From: Meghimatium bilineatum
Lineage: Eukaryota; Mollusca; Gastropoda; Stylommatophora; Philomycidae
Direction: 5' to 3'
Assembly (NCBI GenBank): GCA_034231615.1
Contig: CM067322.1
Coordinates: forward strand, 69,784,234-69,848,233
Length of the DNA: 64,000 nt
Made by a program: the position numbers and the translations under genes. The notes beneath the pieces were generated by a model that was not told the origin of the DNA, did no database searches, and worked only from the letters and a program-made list of their open reading frames with translations. How positions within the stretch are numbered: the stretch's first letter is position 1; each line of letters opens with the position of its first letter. Of this stretch, positions 44,478-55,004 are shown in pieces.

Positions 44478-45805
44478 ATGCACGCATATAAGAGGTAAGC
44501 ATATAAGAGGTAGGCATATAAGAGGTAGGCATATAAGAGGTAGGCATATAAGAGGTAAGCATATAAGAGGTAAGCATATAAGAGGTAGGCATATAAGAGG
44601 TAGGCATATAAGAGGTAAGCATATAAGAGGTAAGCATATAAGAGGTAGGCATATAAGAGGTAGGGCATATAAGAGGTAAGCATATAAGAGGTAGGCATAT
44701 AAGAGGTAGGCATATAAGAGGTAAGCATATAAGAGGTAGGCATATAAGAGGTAGGCATATAAGAGGTAGGCATATAAGAGGTAGGCATATAAGAGGTAAG
44801 CATATAAGAGGTAAGCATATAAGAGGTAGGCATATAAGAGGTAGGCATATAAGAGGTAGGCATATAAGAGGTAGGCATATAAGAGGTAGGCATATAAGGG
44901 TAAGCATATAAGAGGTAAGCATATAAGAGGTAAGCATATAAGAGGTAAGCATATAAGAGGTAAGCATATAAGAGGTAAGCATATAAGAGGTAAGCATATA
45001 AGAGGTAAGCATATAAGAGGTAAGCATATAAGAGGTAAGCATATAAGAGGTAGGCATATAAGAGGTAGGCATATAAGAGGTAGGCATATAAGAGGTAGGC
45101 ATATAAGAGGTAGGCATATAAGGGTAAGCATATAAGAGGTAAGCATATAAGAGGTAGGCATATAAGAGGTAGGCATATAAGAGGTAAGCATATAAGAGGT
45201 AGGCATATAAGAGGTAGGCATATAAGAGGTACGCATATAATGAGGTAGGCATATAAAGAGGTAGGCATATAAGAGGTAGGCATATAAGAGGTAGGCATAT
45301 AAGAGGTAGGCATATAAGAGGTAGGCATATAAGAGGTAGGCATATAAGAGGTAGGCATATAAGAGGTAGGCATATAAGAGGTAGGCATATAAGAGGTAGG
45401 CATATAAGAGGTAAGCATATAAGAGGTAAGCATATAAGAGGTAAGCATATAAGTGGTAAGCATATAAGAGGTAGGCATATAAGAGGTAGGCATATAAGAG
45501 GTTAGGCATATAAGAGGTAGGCATATAAGAGGTAGGCATATAAGAGGTAGGCATATAAGAGGTAGGCATATAAGAGGTAGGCATATAAGAGGTAAGCATA
45601 TAAGAGGTAAGCATATAAGAGGTAAGGCATATAAGTGGTAAGCATATAAGAGGTAGGCATATAAGAGGTAGGCATATAAGAGGTAGGCATATAAGAGGTA
45701 AGCATATAAGAGGTAAGCATATAAGAGGTAGGCATATAAGAGGTAGGCATATAAGAGGTAAGCATATAAGAGGTAGGCATATAAGAGGTCAAGTATATAT
45801 GAGGT
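44478..45805 (+). repeat. 15-bp satellite-like array, about 88 copies
   Basis: The unit is GTARGCATATAAGAG, with R the main variable base. Units are otherwise nearly perfect; single-base indels occur near 44,664, 44,898, 45,121, 45,241, 45,255, 45,501 and 45,624. Because the unit is a multiple of three and stop-free on the minus strand, long repeat ORFs appear in all three minus frames; these are not genes. On the minus strand the unit is the pyrimidine-rich CCTCTTATATGCYTA, and the array starts 24 bp from exon H. Confidence 0.97.
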
Positions 45806-46128
45806 AGTTGGTCCTACATCGGGCATGTCCTACACGCAGACACCAACAGAATACACGGTAGTTGGTCCTACATCGGGCATGTCCTACGCGCAGACACCAA
45901 CAGAATACACCACCAATCTCTTGAATGGATACCTACAGGCAAAAGAGCACGGGCTAGACCAAAAGAAACACTCAGAAGAACAATACTTAGAGAAAGTAAA
46001 ACAACCAATATTCATACTATTCAAGAACTGCACAGAATAGCTTTGAACAGACAGAATTGGAGAGATCTGACCTCTACCCTATGCACTAACTTCAGCGCAA
46101 AAGGAAAATGAATGAATGAATGAATGAA
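45803..46128 (+). mobile_element. LINE 3' end inserted in the 15-bp array (family of 3,580)
   Basis: A 54-bp segment (ggtagttggtcctacatcgg... to aacagaatacac) is present twice, followed by about 270 bp encoding the LINE C-terminus in shifted frames and the tail (aatg)n at 46,107-46,128. It is nearly identical to the minus-strand copy at 3,590-3,850 and splits the array. Confidence 0.92.
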
Positions 46129-46605
46129 TATAAGAGGTAGGCATATAAGAGGTAAGTATATATGAGGTAGGCATATAAGAGGTAGGTATATAAGAGGTAA
46201 GCATGCATGAGGTAGGCATATAAGAGGTAGGTATATATGAGGTATGTATATAAGTGGTAAGTATATGTGAGGTGGGCATTTATGAGGTAGGTATTTAAGT
46301 GGTAAGTATATATGAGGTAGGCATATAAGAGGTAGGTATTTAAATGGTAAGTATATATGAGGTATGTATATAAGTGGTAAGTATATATGAGGGAGGTATT
46401 TATGAGGTAGGCATATAAGTGGTAAGTACATACGAGGTAGGCATATAAAAGGTAAGCATATAAGAGGTAGGCATATATGATGTAGCCATATAAGAGGTAG
46501 GCATATAAGAGGTAGGCATATATAAGGTAAGCATATACGAGGTAGGCATAAGCATGCAAGAGGAAGGCATATACGAGGTAGGCATGTAAGAGGTAGGCAT
46601 ATATA
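46129..46605 (+). repeat. Diverged part of the 15-bp array
   Basis: The same 15-bp unit continues for about 32 copies, with many changes (tatatgagg, tatttaagtgg, catgcaagag). It is far less homogeneous than the block at 44,478-45,805. Confidence 0.92.
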
Positions 46606-46915
46606 CAAAGTAGCATCAAAAAGTTCCAGGAATTAGTGGATTATATAGAAATAAGTAACAATATAATTATATACACCACATTTTTTCAAAGTAGTTCCTT
46701 TTGGCAATGAACACGTTTGCCAAATTGCATACGGCTGCTGGAAACATTCGTGGAACTCATTCTTTGATATCTTTCTTATCTGTCTTGTCACATTGGTGAT
46801 AATGCCATCTGTATCACTTTTTTTCTGCTTTATGTCATCTGCTAATGACATGAGATTTCTGAGCAACCAGTCATCAGGGATGAAGATAACTCTTCACATA
46901 CTAAGCCGCAGAAAC
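46606..46915. other. Intron G-H, weak ORF only
   Basis: 'aaagttccaggaatta...ccttttggcaatgaacacgtttgccaaattgcatacggctgctgg' could be the end of a mariner-like or other transposase relic (minus-strand text FHECFQQPYAIWQTC). Not secure. Confidence 0.3.
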
Positions 46916-46917
46916 TA

Positions 46918-47137
46918 TTAGGTGGGGTAGTAAGTTCCCTCCCTTCCTGTCTTCACCTCCCCTAACTCATGCGTCAGGTACTCATGTACAGCTGGGTCGA
47001 CTGGAGGAGTGGTCGTGTCAAGCAAGAAATCACAACCTGGATTTTTTTGTCCGTATGCGGTTTCGAACCTGGCACACTGTAACCCCATGATAACAAGCCA
47101 ATTCACTATCAACTAGGCTACCATGCTCCTCAAATAT
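46918..47137 (-). mobile_element. tRNA-derived SINE
   Basis: The minus strand starts with a clear tRNA-like head: A box tagcctagttgatag (47,106-47,120), B box ggttcgaaacc (47,059-47,069), about 45 bp apart. A body follows containing cagctgtacatgagtacctg and gggaggtgaagacaggaaggg and ends near 46,918. Polymerase III promoter elements are intact. Confidence 0.82.
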
Positions 47138-47250
47138 TTATATAACAAGTACATAATTATAACAATAATACTTAACAGTACAAGAACAATAGCAAGTACA
47201 ATACTCAAAACTTCAAATGACACAGCAACACCATCATCCCCTACTCTCAC

Positions 47251-47433
47251 CCCAGTCCTGAGTTTATCGAGAGCCAACGGTAACACTCTACTGTATATGT
47301 ACTCATTAGTGCACAGTTTGTGCAAACACTGCATTGATGTCATCATGGCCTCCTGAGTTCGCCAACATGAGGAACTGAAAATGATATTCTCTGATTCCAG
47401 GAAAGCAGTGATCACCTCTTTTACCACACATGC
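47251..47433 (-). CDS. PPP4R4: PPP4R4 exon G (HEAT repeat)
   Basis: The acceptor is ttttgattag and the donor is gtgagagtag. The exon is 183 nt (61 codons), phase 0 at both ends. It starts ACVVKEVITAFLESENIIFS, contains SSCWRTQEAMMTSMQCLHKL and ends YSRVLPLALDKLRTG. The 'WRT.E' tryptophan motif aligns with 'LKWRTHEKLLQK' of vertebrate PPP4R4. The reading frame stays open for some way past the donor, but the splice is supported by the continuation into exon H. Confidence 0.9.
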
Positions 47434-47918
47434 CTAATCAAAAATGAAAACAGCTTTTTGTTATTGAAACAATAAAAAACATGCACAAAACAATATATGC
47501 ACACATTTATTGAAAATTCAACAAAACAAATCTCTTAACATCCTTCCAGGAATTACAAAATACAGTAATAATGAAGGAAACTTGGAATACAAAATATCGA
47601 AAATGCATTGGAAGAACAACAAATGACACCAATAGATAACACCATAATTCTTCAGAAGACAGACCATTATAAACTTTACTGGACTGTTATCTACATTAAC
47701 TTCCTATTGAAATGTTCTATCTTCAAATCTTAAGGTTAGTCCATGTAGGCTAAAACGATTTTTACACACTGAAAGATTACTACCAAAAGCTACTTCAGGT
47801 GGCATATCATTTCCAAAGTGTTACCTTACTCTGGTGAAATTTAAGAAATCAAATGATCTATTCTTGGTGGGTTCTAGTAAAAGGTATGTCTGATTACATA
47901 ATTTTAATCCTCAAAATA
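47434..47918. other. Intron F-G, nothing recognised
   Basis: No supported feature. Confidence 0.5.
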
Positions 47919-49590
47919 TTGATAGAAAAGCACAACATAAATGTTCTTTGTATCATAATACCATTGATCTCACAAATGCATTTGATAATGTGTAGTGGCA
48001 CCAAGATGTATGGCAGATACTGAGACAATATAACTTTGCCACAAACATCACATAAATTATTGATACACTGTATAAAGATGCAAGCAGTGCTGTTTTCATA
48101 AATAATGACATTGGTGAATTTTTCAAGATGGATTTAGGAGTGCATCATGGTTTCATGCTTTCTACAGTACTTTTTAACATTTATAATGAATATATAATGC
48201 AGGAGGCATTACAAGATCTCCAGACAACAATAACTATTGGTGATAGACTACTTTGTAACTTGTGTTATGCTGATGATATTGATATCTTGTGGAAGATGTT
48301 AGTTGGAAATATGACATGGAAATTAGCATCGATAAAAGCAAGATATTGGTAACTAGTGATACCAAGCAAGATTCCATGAATATCCGGTTAAACTATCACA
48401 AACTTGAAGAAGTTACCACCTTCAAATATCTCAGGTCCCAAATATAGATGCTAGCAACACGGGAAATGAGATTAAGCTAAGAATTGAGATGGCAGTGGCT
48501 GCGATGTCAAGGTTAAATATAAGTTGTAAAAGTTAAGATAAGTATAATAAATATATTCTAAGAAGCAGAATAGTGCAAGCAAAAACAACATTCAGAAAAA
48601 TTAAAAATGCATTGTGTAATGTGACCTTGTCATTAGATGTGAGAAAGAGAATTCTTCAGTGCTATATAACTCCAATACTAACATATAGATGTGAGTCCTG
48701 GACAATAAACAAACAGGGAAGTGAGAAATTAGAGGCAATAGAGATGTGATTCTATGAAAGAATGCTGAGAATACCATGGACTACCAGAAAAACTAATGTG
48801 GAGGTTTTGAAAGAGTAAAATGTGAAACAGAGTTTAATCAATAATATAAGGAAAAAAAACCATGTTCATATTTTAGACACTTCATGAGACAGGGAGGTTT
48901 AGAGAACATAGTCACAACAGGCAAAACTGAAATCAACAGAGACAGAGGGTGACATGAGAAAATATTAGACAGTTTGACAACCTGGCACGGCAGAGAAACA
49001 ACAACGATCTTGATGCATAATGTTGGATTTAGAGAGCTGTGGAGAGTCATAATCGCCTATGCCAGCCAGCATGGCACTTGATGATGATGATGATGATGAA
49101 GATAAGTATTACAGAAAAGATCAATCTATTCACATTGCTAGTTTTAAGTATACTTTTATACAAATGTGAAAACTGGATACTCAATGCAGACACAATAAGA
49201 AGGATTCAAGATTTTGGAAGCAAGTGCTACAGACGTTTGTTAAGAATTAGCTATATAGAACACAAGACAAATATATTCATCTGGCAGTAAATAAACAAAT
49301 TTGCAGGTTATCAAGAATCACATGTGGAAGTGGTGAGACGGTGTTTGGTTTGGACATGTAATGAGATACAGCTCACTTTCCAAAAATATTTTGCAAGGAA
49401 CAGTCAAGGATGGAAGGAGAAGAGGAGAGAAGAAAATCCTTGATTGATAACATAAAATAATGGCTTGGGTGTGATTTGTCTACATGATTCCAAATGGCTG
49501 AGGATATAGATGTTTGGAGAGCTTTTTTTTGTGTTGTCTCCAGTGTTACACCACTATGACCCTGATGGGTTATGAGTCTTATTATTATTT
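47919..49590 (+). mobile_element. LINE relic interrupted by a second LINE
   Basis: The outer element reads (decayed) LTNAFDNV, GVHHGFMLSTVLFNIYNEYI, LCYADDIDIL, KLEEVTTFKYLR and MAVAAMSRLN up to 48,545. After the inserted copy it resumes at 49,099 with KISITEKINLFTLLVLSILL, YKCENWILNADTIRRIQDFG and CYRRLLRISYIEHKTN. It ends 'ccctgatgggttatgagt' near 49,580. Stops are frequent. Confidence 0.88.
48546..49098 (+). mobile_element. Nested LINE 3'-end insertion with 11-bp TSD, family 'GKIEGNRDRG' (copy 3)
   Basis: Encodes decayed KATFRKIKNALCNVTLSLDV, YRCESWTINKQ, MLRIPWTTRKTNVE and DSLTTWHGRETTTIL, with tail (ATG)n at 49,080-49,098. The direct repeat aagataagtat lies at 48,535-48,545 and 49,099-49,109, exactly where the outer LINE is split. 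Confidence 0.93.
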
Positions 49591-49657
49591 TATTATTATG
49601 TCCAGTTAATTAGTTGTTTCCTGTGTGTTTTGTATATGCTATCTTTACTTCCTTTAA

Positions 49658-49868
49658 CCCCATACCTGCTGAGGTATTCTTAAGGATATGATGAAAAGTT
49701 CCGCCATTTTGTGGAGATCTTCTTAGTTTCCCAGGAAAAAAATCCATCCGGAATCTTATATTAATGCATCCAGACAAATTTTTTCCCTAGTAACTAAGAA
49801 GAAGAATATCTCAGCAAAATAGTGGAAATTTTCATCATATCCTTAAGGATACCTCCACAGCTAAGGGG
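49658..49868. mobile_element. 211-bp piggyBac-like MITE with TTAA duplication
   Basis: Flanked by TTAA at 49,654-49,657 and 49,869-49,872. Ends begin CCCC and finish GGGG. Subterminal inverted repeats of about 75 bp share aggtatycttaaggatatgatgaaaa. It has no ORF. TTAA targeting with CCC ends is characteristic of the piggyBac superfamily. Confidence 0.85.
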
Positions 49869-50026
49869 TTAATCTTTAAATAAAGTTTTTGCTGTCTGTT
49901 TCCTTCCATAGGACTTGCTACAGGATACTATTACTCCATGTAGCTAAACCAACAGCTTATTTGTAAGGCAGCTTCCGTTAGTCATTTTAAAAATACAAAG
50001 ATATGCAGAAATATATTCAATCTTAC

Positions 50027-50110
50027 CGTGTGCTCTGTAAAACTGTCTACTCCCATGTCTGCCAGTCGTGACATAATACAGTGAAAGTTGGGAATTATTG
50101 ATTTCAAAAT
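50027..50110 (-). CDS. PPP4R4: PPP4R4 exon F
   Basis: The acceptor is attctttgcacag and the donor is gtaagattg. The exon is 84 nt (28 codons), phase 0 at both ends. It encodes ILKSIIPNFHCIMSRLADMG followed by VDSFTEHT, corresponding to the vertebrate helix 'VLDALIDHLPEILELMS'. The vertebrate protein has a longer loop after this helix that appears shorter here. Confidence 0.88.
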
Positions 50111-50632
50111 CTGTGCAAAGAATATAAAAATTGAATATCTTGTTTTCATATATGGCAGTTTATTAGTAATGCAAATCATGACCTTTGATAGTATAGGAAA
50201 CCTGTGCACAGAATTAATTAGGACTATGTCCGTTACATTTTTTATTACTGTTGTGTCCTCCATTGGTCCCTATTTACTATTTATATACTTGGAGTTGCCA
50301 AGGCTATTTTTGACATGACAATTTAAAATAAGTAATGAATGATGGCCTAAGTAATTCTGTGGATATGTCTTCTATTGCAGACATTTATGAACACATCATA
50401 AAATTTACTTTCAAAATTATTCTTCTCCTGCATTTGTTCTCAAACTCTTACAGCTAGCACAATGTAAACCAGAATTAGAAATTCACTGTTCTGTGTTTAC
50501 AGCATGGTTATAATATATGCACCTTTTGGTACAAGACATCCAATTTCAGCTTAAGCTCAAAAACTAAAAGGCTAAAACTACATAATAAATGAAATGTCAG
50601 AAAATATTTAGAAAAACTAGAATATAAATGTA
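50111..50632. other. Intron E-F, nothing recognised
   Basis: No supported feature. Confidence 0.45.
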
Positions 50633-50644
50633 CCATAAAATAAA

Positions 50645-50912
50645 TAGTAATGCAAAATGATGTAAAAAGGTTACTAAAACACTTACCTAGCCTATTAATA
50701 AAAATATATTTTTAATAAAAAAAACAAAAAACATACAATAAAACTAAACAGGACAATTCTCAACGTATCGGCTCAAAAAATATATTTTTCTTAAAAATAT
50801 ATTTTTATTAATAGGCTAGGTAAGTGTTTTAGTAACCTTTTTACATCATTTTGCATTACTATTTGTTCATTAGGTTACTGCGGCACCATCCACTTTGTCG
50901 GACACCCTCTGG
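50645..50912. mobile_element. Foldback element 1 (73-bp perfect arms, unpaired right tail)
   Basis: Arms 50,642-50,714 and 50,791-50,864 are perfectly complementary (tagtaatgcaaaatgatgta...). The right arm is followed by a 48-bp tail: ggttactgcggcaccatcc, then cactttgtcggacaccctctgg. The direct repeat ccataaaataaa flanks it (50,633-50,644 and 50,913-50,924). The tail recurs at the end of the 56-kb element. Confidence 0.82.
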
Positions 50913-51054
50913 CCATAAAATAAAGCAGAGTAACAATAATTTATCAGTGGTGAATATGAAAAAATATACTAATATGGTCATTTGTGTTCCTGCAAAACAA
51001 ACCAAAATGTTTATATATTGTTCAGTAACAATTGTACCTATCCATCTATTCACT

Positions 51055-51425
51055 AAACCCTTTGTTGCCTTTCAGCGTCAGGGGTAGAAGAGTTTTCTGG
51101 AGACATCCCTCTTGTGTGCTGAGTATATTGTGGAATTGTCACCTCTTTTATTTCGGTGGTCCATCGTTTTCGTAGTTGGCCTCAAGGTCTGCCTTCACTG
51201 CATCTGTGTAGAAAATAGCTTGCTTTCTGATAGTAGTCTGCTGATGTGTGCAAACCATTTGATATGTTGTCTCTTAACATATTCCAATATTGGGTTGGTG
51301 CCGGTTTTTGTCAAATGTCCTCATTTCTCATTCTGTTTCTTGGCGATATTCCTAGTATTCTGCGTAAGCATGCCAATTCAGCTGTCACAAATTTACATTT
51401 GTCTTGTGCTGTCATTGTATATAGT
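51055..51425 (-). mobile_element. LINE 3'-half relic, family 'HDGYKARG' (copy 3)
   Basis: On the minus strand: VTAELACLRRILGISPRNRM then RNEDI, SYFLHRCSEGRP, QLRKRWTTEIKEVTI and RKLFYP-like ends. It matches 2,000-2,300 in order. Confidence 0.78.
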
Positions 51426-51459
51426 AATAAAAACATGACACTTCTTAAGTAAACCTCAC

Positions 51460-51537
51460 CTCAATATCTACAGTGTTTAGGAGATAATTTAGTTCAGGAA
51501 AGACTATGGTAACTTTAGTATCCAGCAGTTTTGCAAC
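51460..51537 (-). CDS. PPP4R4: PPP4R4 exon E
   Basis: The acceptor is ccaatttcag and the donor is gtgaggttt. The exon is 78 nt (26 codons), phase 0 at both ends. It encodes VAKLLDTKVTIVFPELNYLL plus NTVDIE, which continues the HEAT repeat from exon D (FHE-VAKLL compares with 'FYEVSKLLNSG' in the family). Confidence 0.9.
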
Positions 51538-51717
51538 CTGAAATTGGAATCATTTGGTTAATTATAGTGTCTTTGTATTGAACAAATACTACTGCTTATG
51601 AAGAGATAAATTCATGACAACATCAAAACAAATTTGTGTATGTGTATGTACGCGCGAGTGCATGTGTATAAAATTATATTTGTGCATGTGTGAATGTATA
51701 TGCGTATACACATAAAT

Positions 51718-51768
<51 letters not shown>

Positions 51769-52440
51769 CAGTGCTTATTTTCTAGGAAAAAGGTGGGTAT
51801 ATGCTTAGTTTGCAAAAAATTACCTAATTTTTAGTAGCAACACCCATCCACCCACAAAGCTGGTATAACACAAAAACACAATTCATTACTTTAAAATATT
51901 TATAAAAATGTTGATATATGAAACATACCTTAAAAAAGTCTGATATTTCCCTAGCAAGCATTCTTTCTTCACCTAACTCATTTGTGTGTTTCTGAATTGT
52001 ATTATTTAAATTTTTATCTTGCTTCTAACACAATGCATTTGACCGTTTTTTGTGTGTTTTTTTTGGCTGACAAAACAAAGTTACCAATTAAAATCATGGA
52101 AAACGTCCACTGCATCACTTGAAGGATGAATCATGATTAACCAGCAAGACTGTATAAATGAAGAAAAGCAAGATGAAATTGTCCAATTCTTGACAAAAGT
52201 GAAATCAGATATTTCTAAATGGGAGACGTAGCATTGTTAACAATTTTACTACCAGGCATAATTGGACAATGTCAGTAATAAATCCAGAATGGGAGTCTAT
52301 GCCCTTGATCGTTTAACAAAATGGTCAAAAGATTACTGAGATGACCTTTGAGTTTTGATAATTTTTTCTCAGAAGCAAAATAACCCAAAAAGGTGGGTAT
52401 GTGGCATATATAGCCAGACAAACTACAATTTGCGCTTGAT
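51538..52440. other. Intron D-E with (CA)n(TA)n microsatellite
   Basis: A compound (ca)10/(ta)n stretch lies at 51,717-51,770. 'gcttctaacacaatgcatttgacc' at 52,022 is shared with 43,121. No coding is supported. Confidence 0.6.
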
Positions 52441-54912
52441 AAAATAAACAAACACGACATAAAAATAGTTTTGGGCGACTTCAACGCTAAAGTAGGTCAG
52501 GTCAGAGATAAACATGACCCGTGTCAAGGTACACACGGCTTAGGCCTTAGGAACAATAGTGGAGAGCGTCTGCTAACCTTTTGTGCAGAGAACAGCCTAG
52601 CTGTAATGAATACATTTTTCAGACAACACCCTAGAAGACTATACACCTGGACGTCGCCAGACGGAAAGACCAGAAACCAAATAGATTACATACTAATAGA
52701 TCAAAGATGGAAAACAAACATTCTGCAATGCAAGACACTACCAGGCGCAGACTGCGACACTGATCATGAGTTACTCATTGCAAAGTTCAAGGTAAAGATA
52801 AAAAAGACAACAAAAACTTCAATGATTACCAGATACGATATGACGTCAATACCGAAAGAATACAACATCGAAATTCAAAACAAATTCGAAAAATTACTAG
52901 AAATACAAGAAGAATACTCTCCAAATAAACTTGAAAACAAAATAAGTGACATTTTCAATGACTGTGCAAAAATCATGCTACACAAAAAGAACAGGAAGAA
53001 GAAAGAATATATCAGAAGAAACTATGTGCATTATCCAAGAAAGAAGACACATCAAAAATAGTTGTAAAAACAGAACAAATTATAGAATCCTGTCAAGAGA
53101 TATACAAAGAAGAATTAGACAAGACAAGCAAAACTACATAAACAAAATATGCCTGGAAATAGAAGGGCAGAAAAGCCAAGGTAACAGTAAAACGATGTTC
53201 GAAAATGTACGACAACTAAGAGACAGCAAACCTCAACCATCATTAAAAGTGCTGAAAGATAAACAAGGAAACATACTAACAGAAGGGAAGCATATCTTAC
53301 ATAGATGGAAGGAATACTGCAGTGAGATGTATAATGACCCAAGAAAAACCAAAAACAGAACAATAAATGAATATGAAAAGGAGCCAGAGCCCACAAAGGA
53401 AGAAGTAAGATACGCAATAGAAAGTTTAAAGAAAGGTAAAGCCCCAGGCAATGATGGCTTAACAACTGAAATGATACACGCAGGCGGCGAGGCCGGAATT
53501 AAGATTTACCACAAACTCTGCTGCAAAATATGGGAAAGCGGTACATGGCCGGATGAATGGAAAAAATCATTATATATACCCCTCCCAAAAAAAAGGCGAC
53601 CTTCAGATTTGCTCTAACTACCGAACTATAGCACTTATAAGTCAAGCAAGTAAAATAATGTTAAACATCATAATGCAAAGAATCAAACAGAAATTAGAAA
53701 TGGAGATAAACGAAACACAGGCTGGTTTCAGATCGGGCAGAGGAACAAGAGATCACATTCTTAACATGAGATTGATCATAGAAAAGTGTAGGGAATTTTC
53801 AACTGACCTGCACATGTGTTTCATAGATTACTCAAAAGCGTTTGACTGCGTCCAACCCAGCAACTATGGGAGATAATGAACAGCATGGGTTTCCCAAGAC
53901 ATCTGATTCATCTAATAGAGGAACTTTACCAAGATCAAAAGGCTGCAGTGAAGTTAGAGGACGATCTCTCAGAATGGTTTGAGGTACAGAGTGGAGTAAG
54001 GCAAGGGTGCACACTCTCCCCATACCTGTTCAACATCTACGCTGAAAGTATAATGAGGAACGTGAGAGAAGACATTCACAACACTGACTACCACGCTTTA
54101 AACATAGGTGGATTCCTAATCCCGGAACTACGCTACGCAGACAACACAGTACTTCTTTCAAACGATATAAAGGGATTGGAACAACTAATCAAGAACACAA
54201 AGAAATATAGCGAAGCACAAAATTTGTATTTAAACACGCAGAAAACAAAAATCATGTCAACAGATATAACAACACAACAACCAAAAATCAGAATTGACAA
54301 TACCGAGATAGAATGTGTGGATAAATTTGAATACTTAGGAGCAAACATCAACGGTGCAGGAGACTGCATGGCAGAAATAAGGAAGAGATTGGCAATGGCA
54401 TATTGCAAAATAACACGGCTGAAAAACATATGGAAAAACAACAAAATAGAAACGAAAGTGCTAATGTTACGAACTTTTATTTTTCCGGTTGCAACATACG
54501 GCTGTGAAACATGGACTCTAAGTAAAACAGCAGCAAAGAAGATCAACGCCTTCGAGCTGAAATGCTACAGAAAGATACTTAGAATATCATGGAAGGATAA
54601 GTTCAGAAACTCTGATATTATAAACACACTGAATATTCCAGAGTGTTGGTTACTAAACACAATAACAAAAAGAAAACTACGGCTGTTTGGTCATATAAAG
54701 AGACATAACTGTTTAGAAAGACAAATAATGGAGGGAAGAGTACCTGGGAAGAGGAGAAGGGGCAGACCAAGAAGACGATGGACTGATGACATTAAAGAAA
54801 ACATGAATACATCGCTAGAAAATGCAAGCCACATCGCCCAATACAGAGAGAGGTTCAGAGAGTTCATTGGGAAGACAACGTTCTGGAAGGAATACGTCAC
54901 ATGACACCCAGA
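52441..54912 (+). mobile_element. 5'-truncated LINE (endonuclease end, RT, C-terminal region)
   Basis: The 2.47-kb element starts inside the endonuclease and runs through the reverse transcriptase and a YGCETW/GRPRRRWTDDI C-terminal region to a stop at 54,904. It is the best preserved of three copies (12,612 plus; 17,500 minus). Its 3' end abuts a 97-bp (TA)n palindrome. The family has no RNase H. Confidence 0.93.
52471..54904 (+). pseudogene. LINE endonuclease-RT ORF, three frameshifts and a mutated YADD box
   Basis: Endonuclease remnants: MGDFNAKVGQVRDKHDP, GKTRNQIDYILIDQRW and DTDHELLIAKF. The reverse transcriptase reads KGKAPGNDGLTTEMIHAGGE, NYRTIALISQASKIMLNIIM, ETQAGFRSGRGTRDHILNMR, CFIDYSKAFDCV, GVRQGCTLSPYLFNIYAESI. 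The catalytic box is LRYADNTVLLS: the second Asp is Asn (codon aac near 54,142), while the 12.6-kb copy still has gac. The C-terminal region has FEYLGANINGAG, YGCETWTLSKTAAKK, LFGHIKRHNCLERQIMEGRV and GRPRRRWTDDIKENM. Frame breaks near 53,010, 53,590 (in an 8-A run) and 53,860 (one base lost). Confidence 0.93.
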
Positions 54913-54913
54913 C

Positions 54914-54920
54914 AAAAGCA

Positions 54921-55004
<84 letters not shown>

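Noticed and set aside
44253-45826. Open frames of 300-450 codons in the 15-bp array (minus strand)
   Set aside because: They are pure translations of a 15-bp repeat in all three frames with no conserved domain; only the last part, exon H, is real coding sequence.
44478-46605. CRISPR-like array
   Set aside because: Units are adjacent with no spacers, and the context is a eukaryotic intron.
46021-46619. ORFs of 175-195 codons across the diverged array
   Set aside because: Same repeat artefact; low-complexity LICLP/YAYLL text without a gene context.
50959-51053. Extra PPP4R4 exon between D and E
   Set aside because: No block with proper splice sites and phase; exons D and E join directly and match the family without a gap.
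51612-51815. 67-codon ORF rich in Cys/Val/Ile
   Set aside because: It is the (CA)n(TA)n microsatellite in translation.
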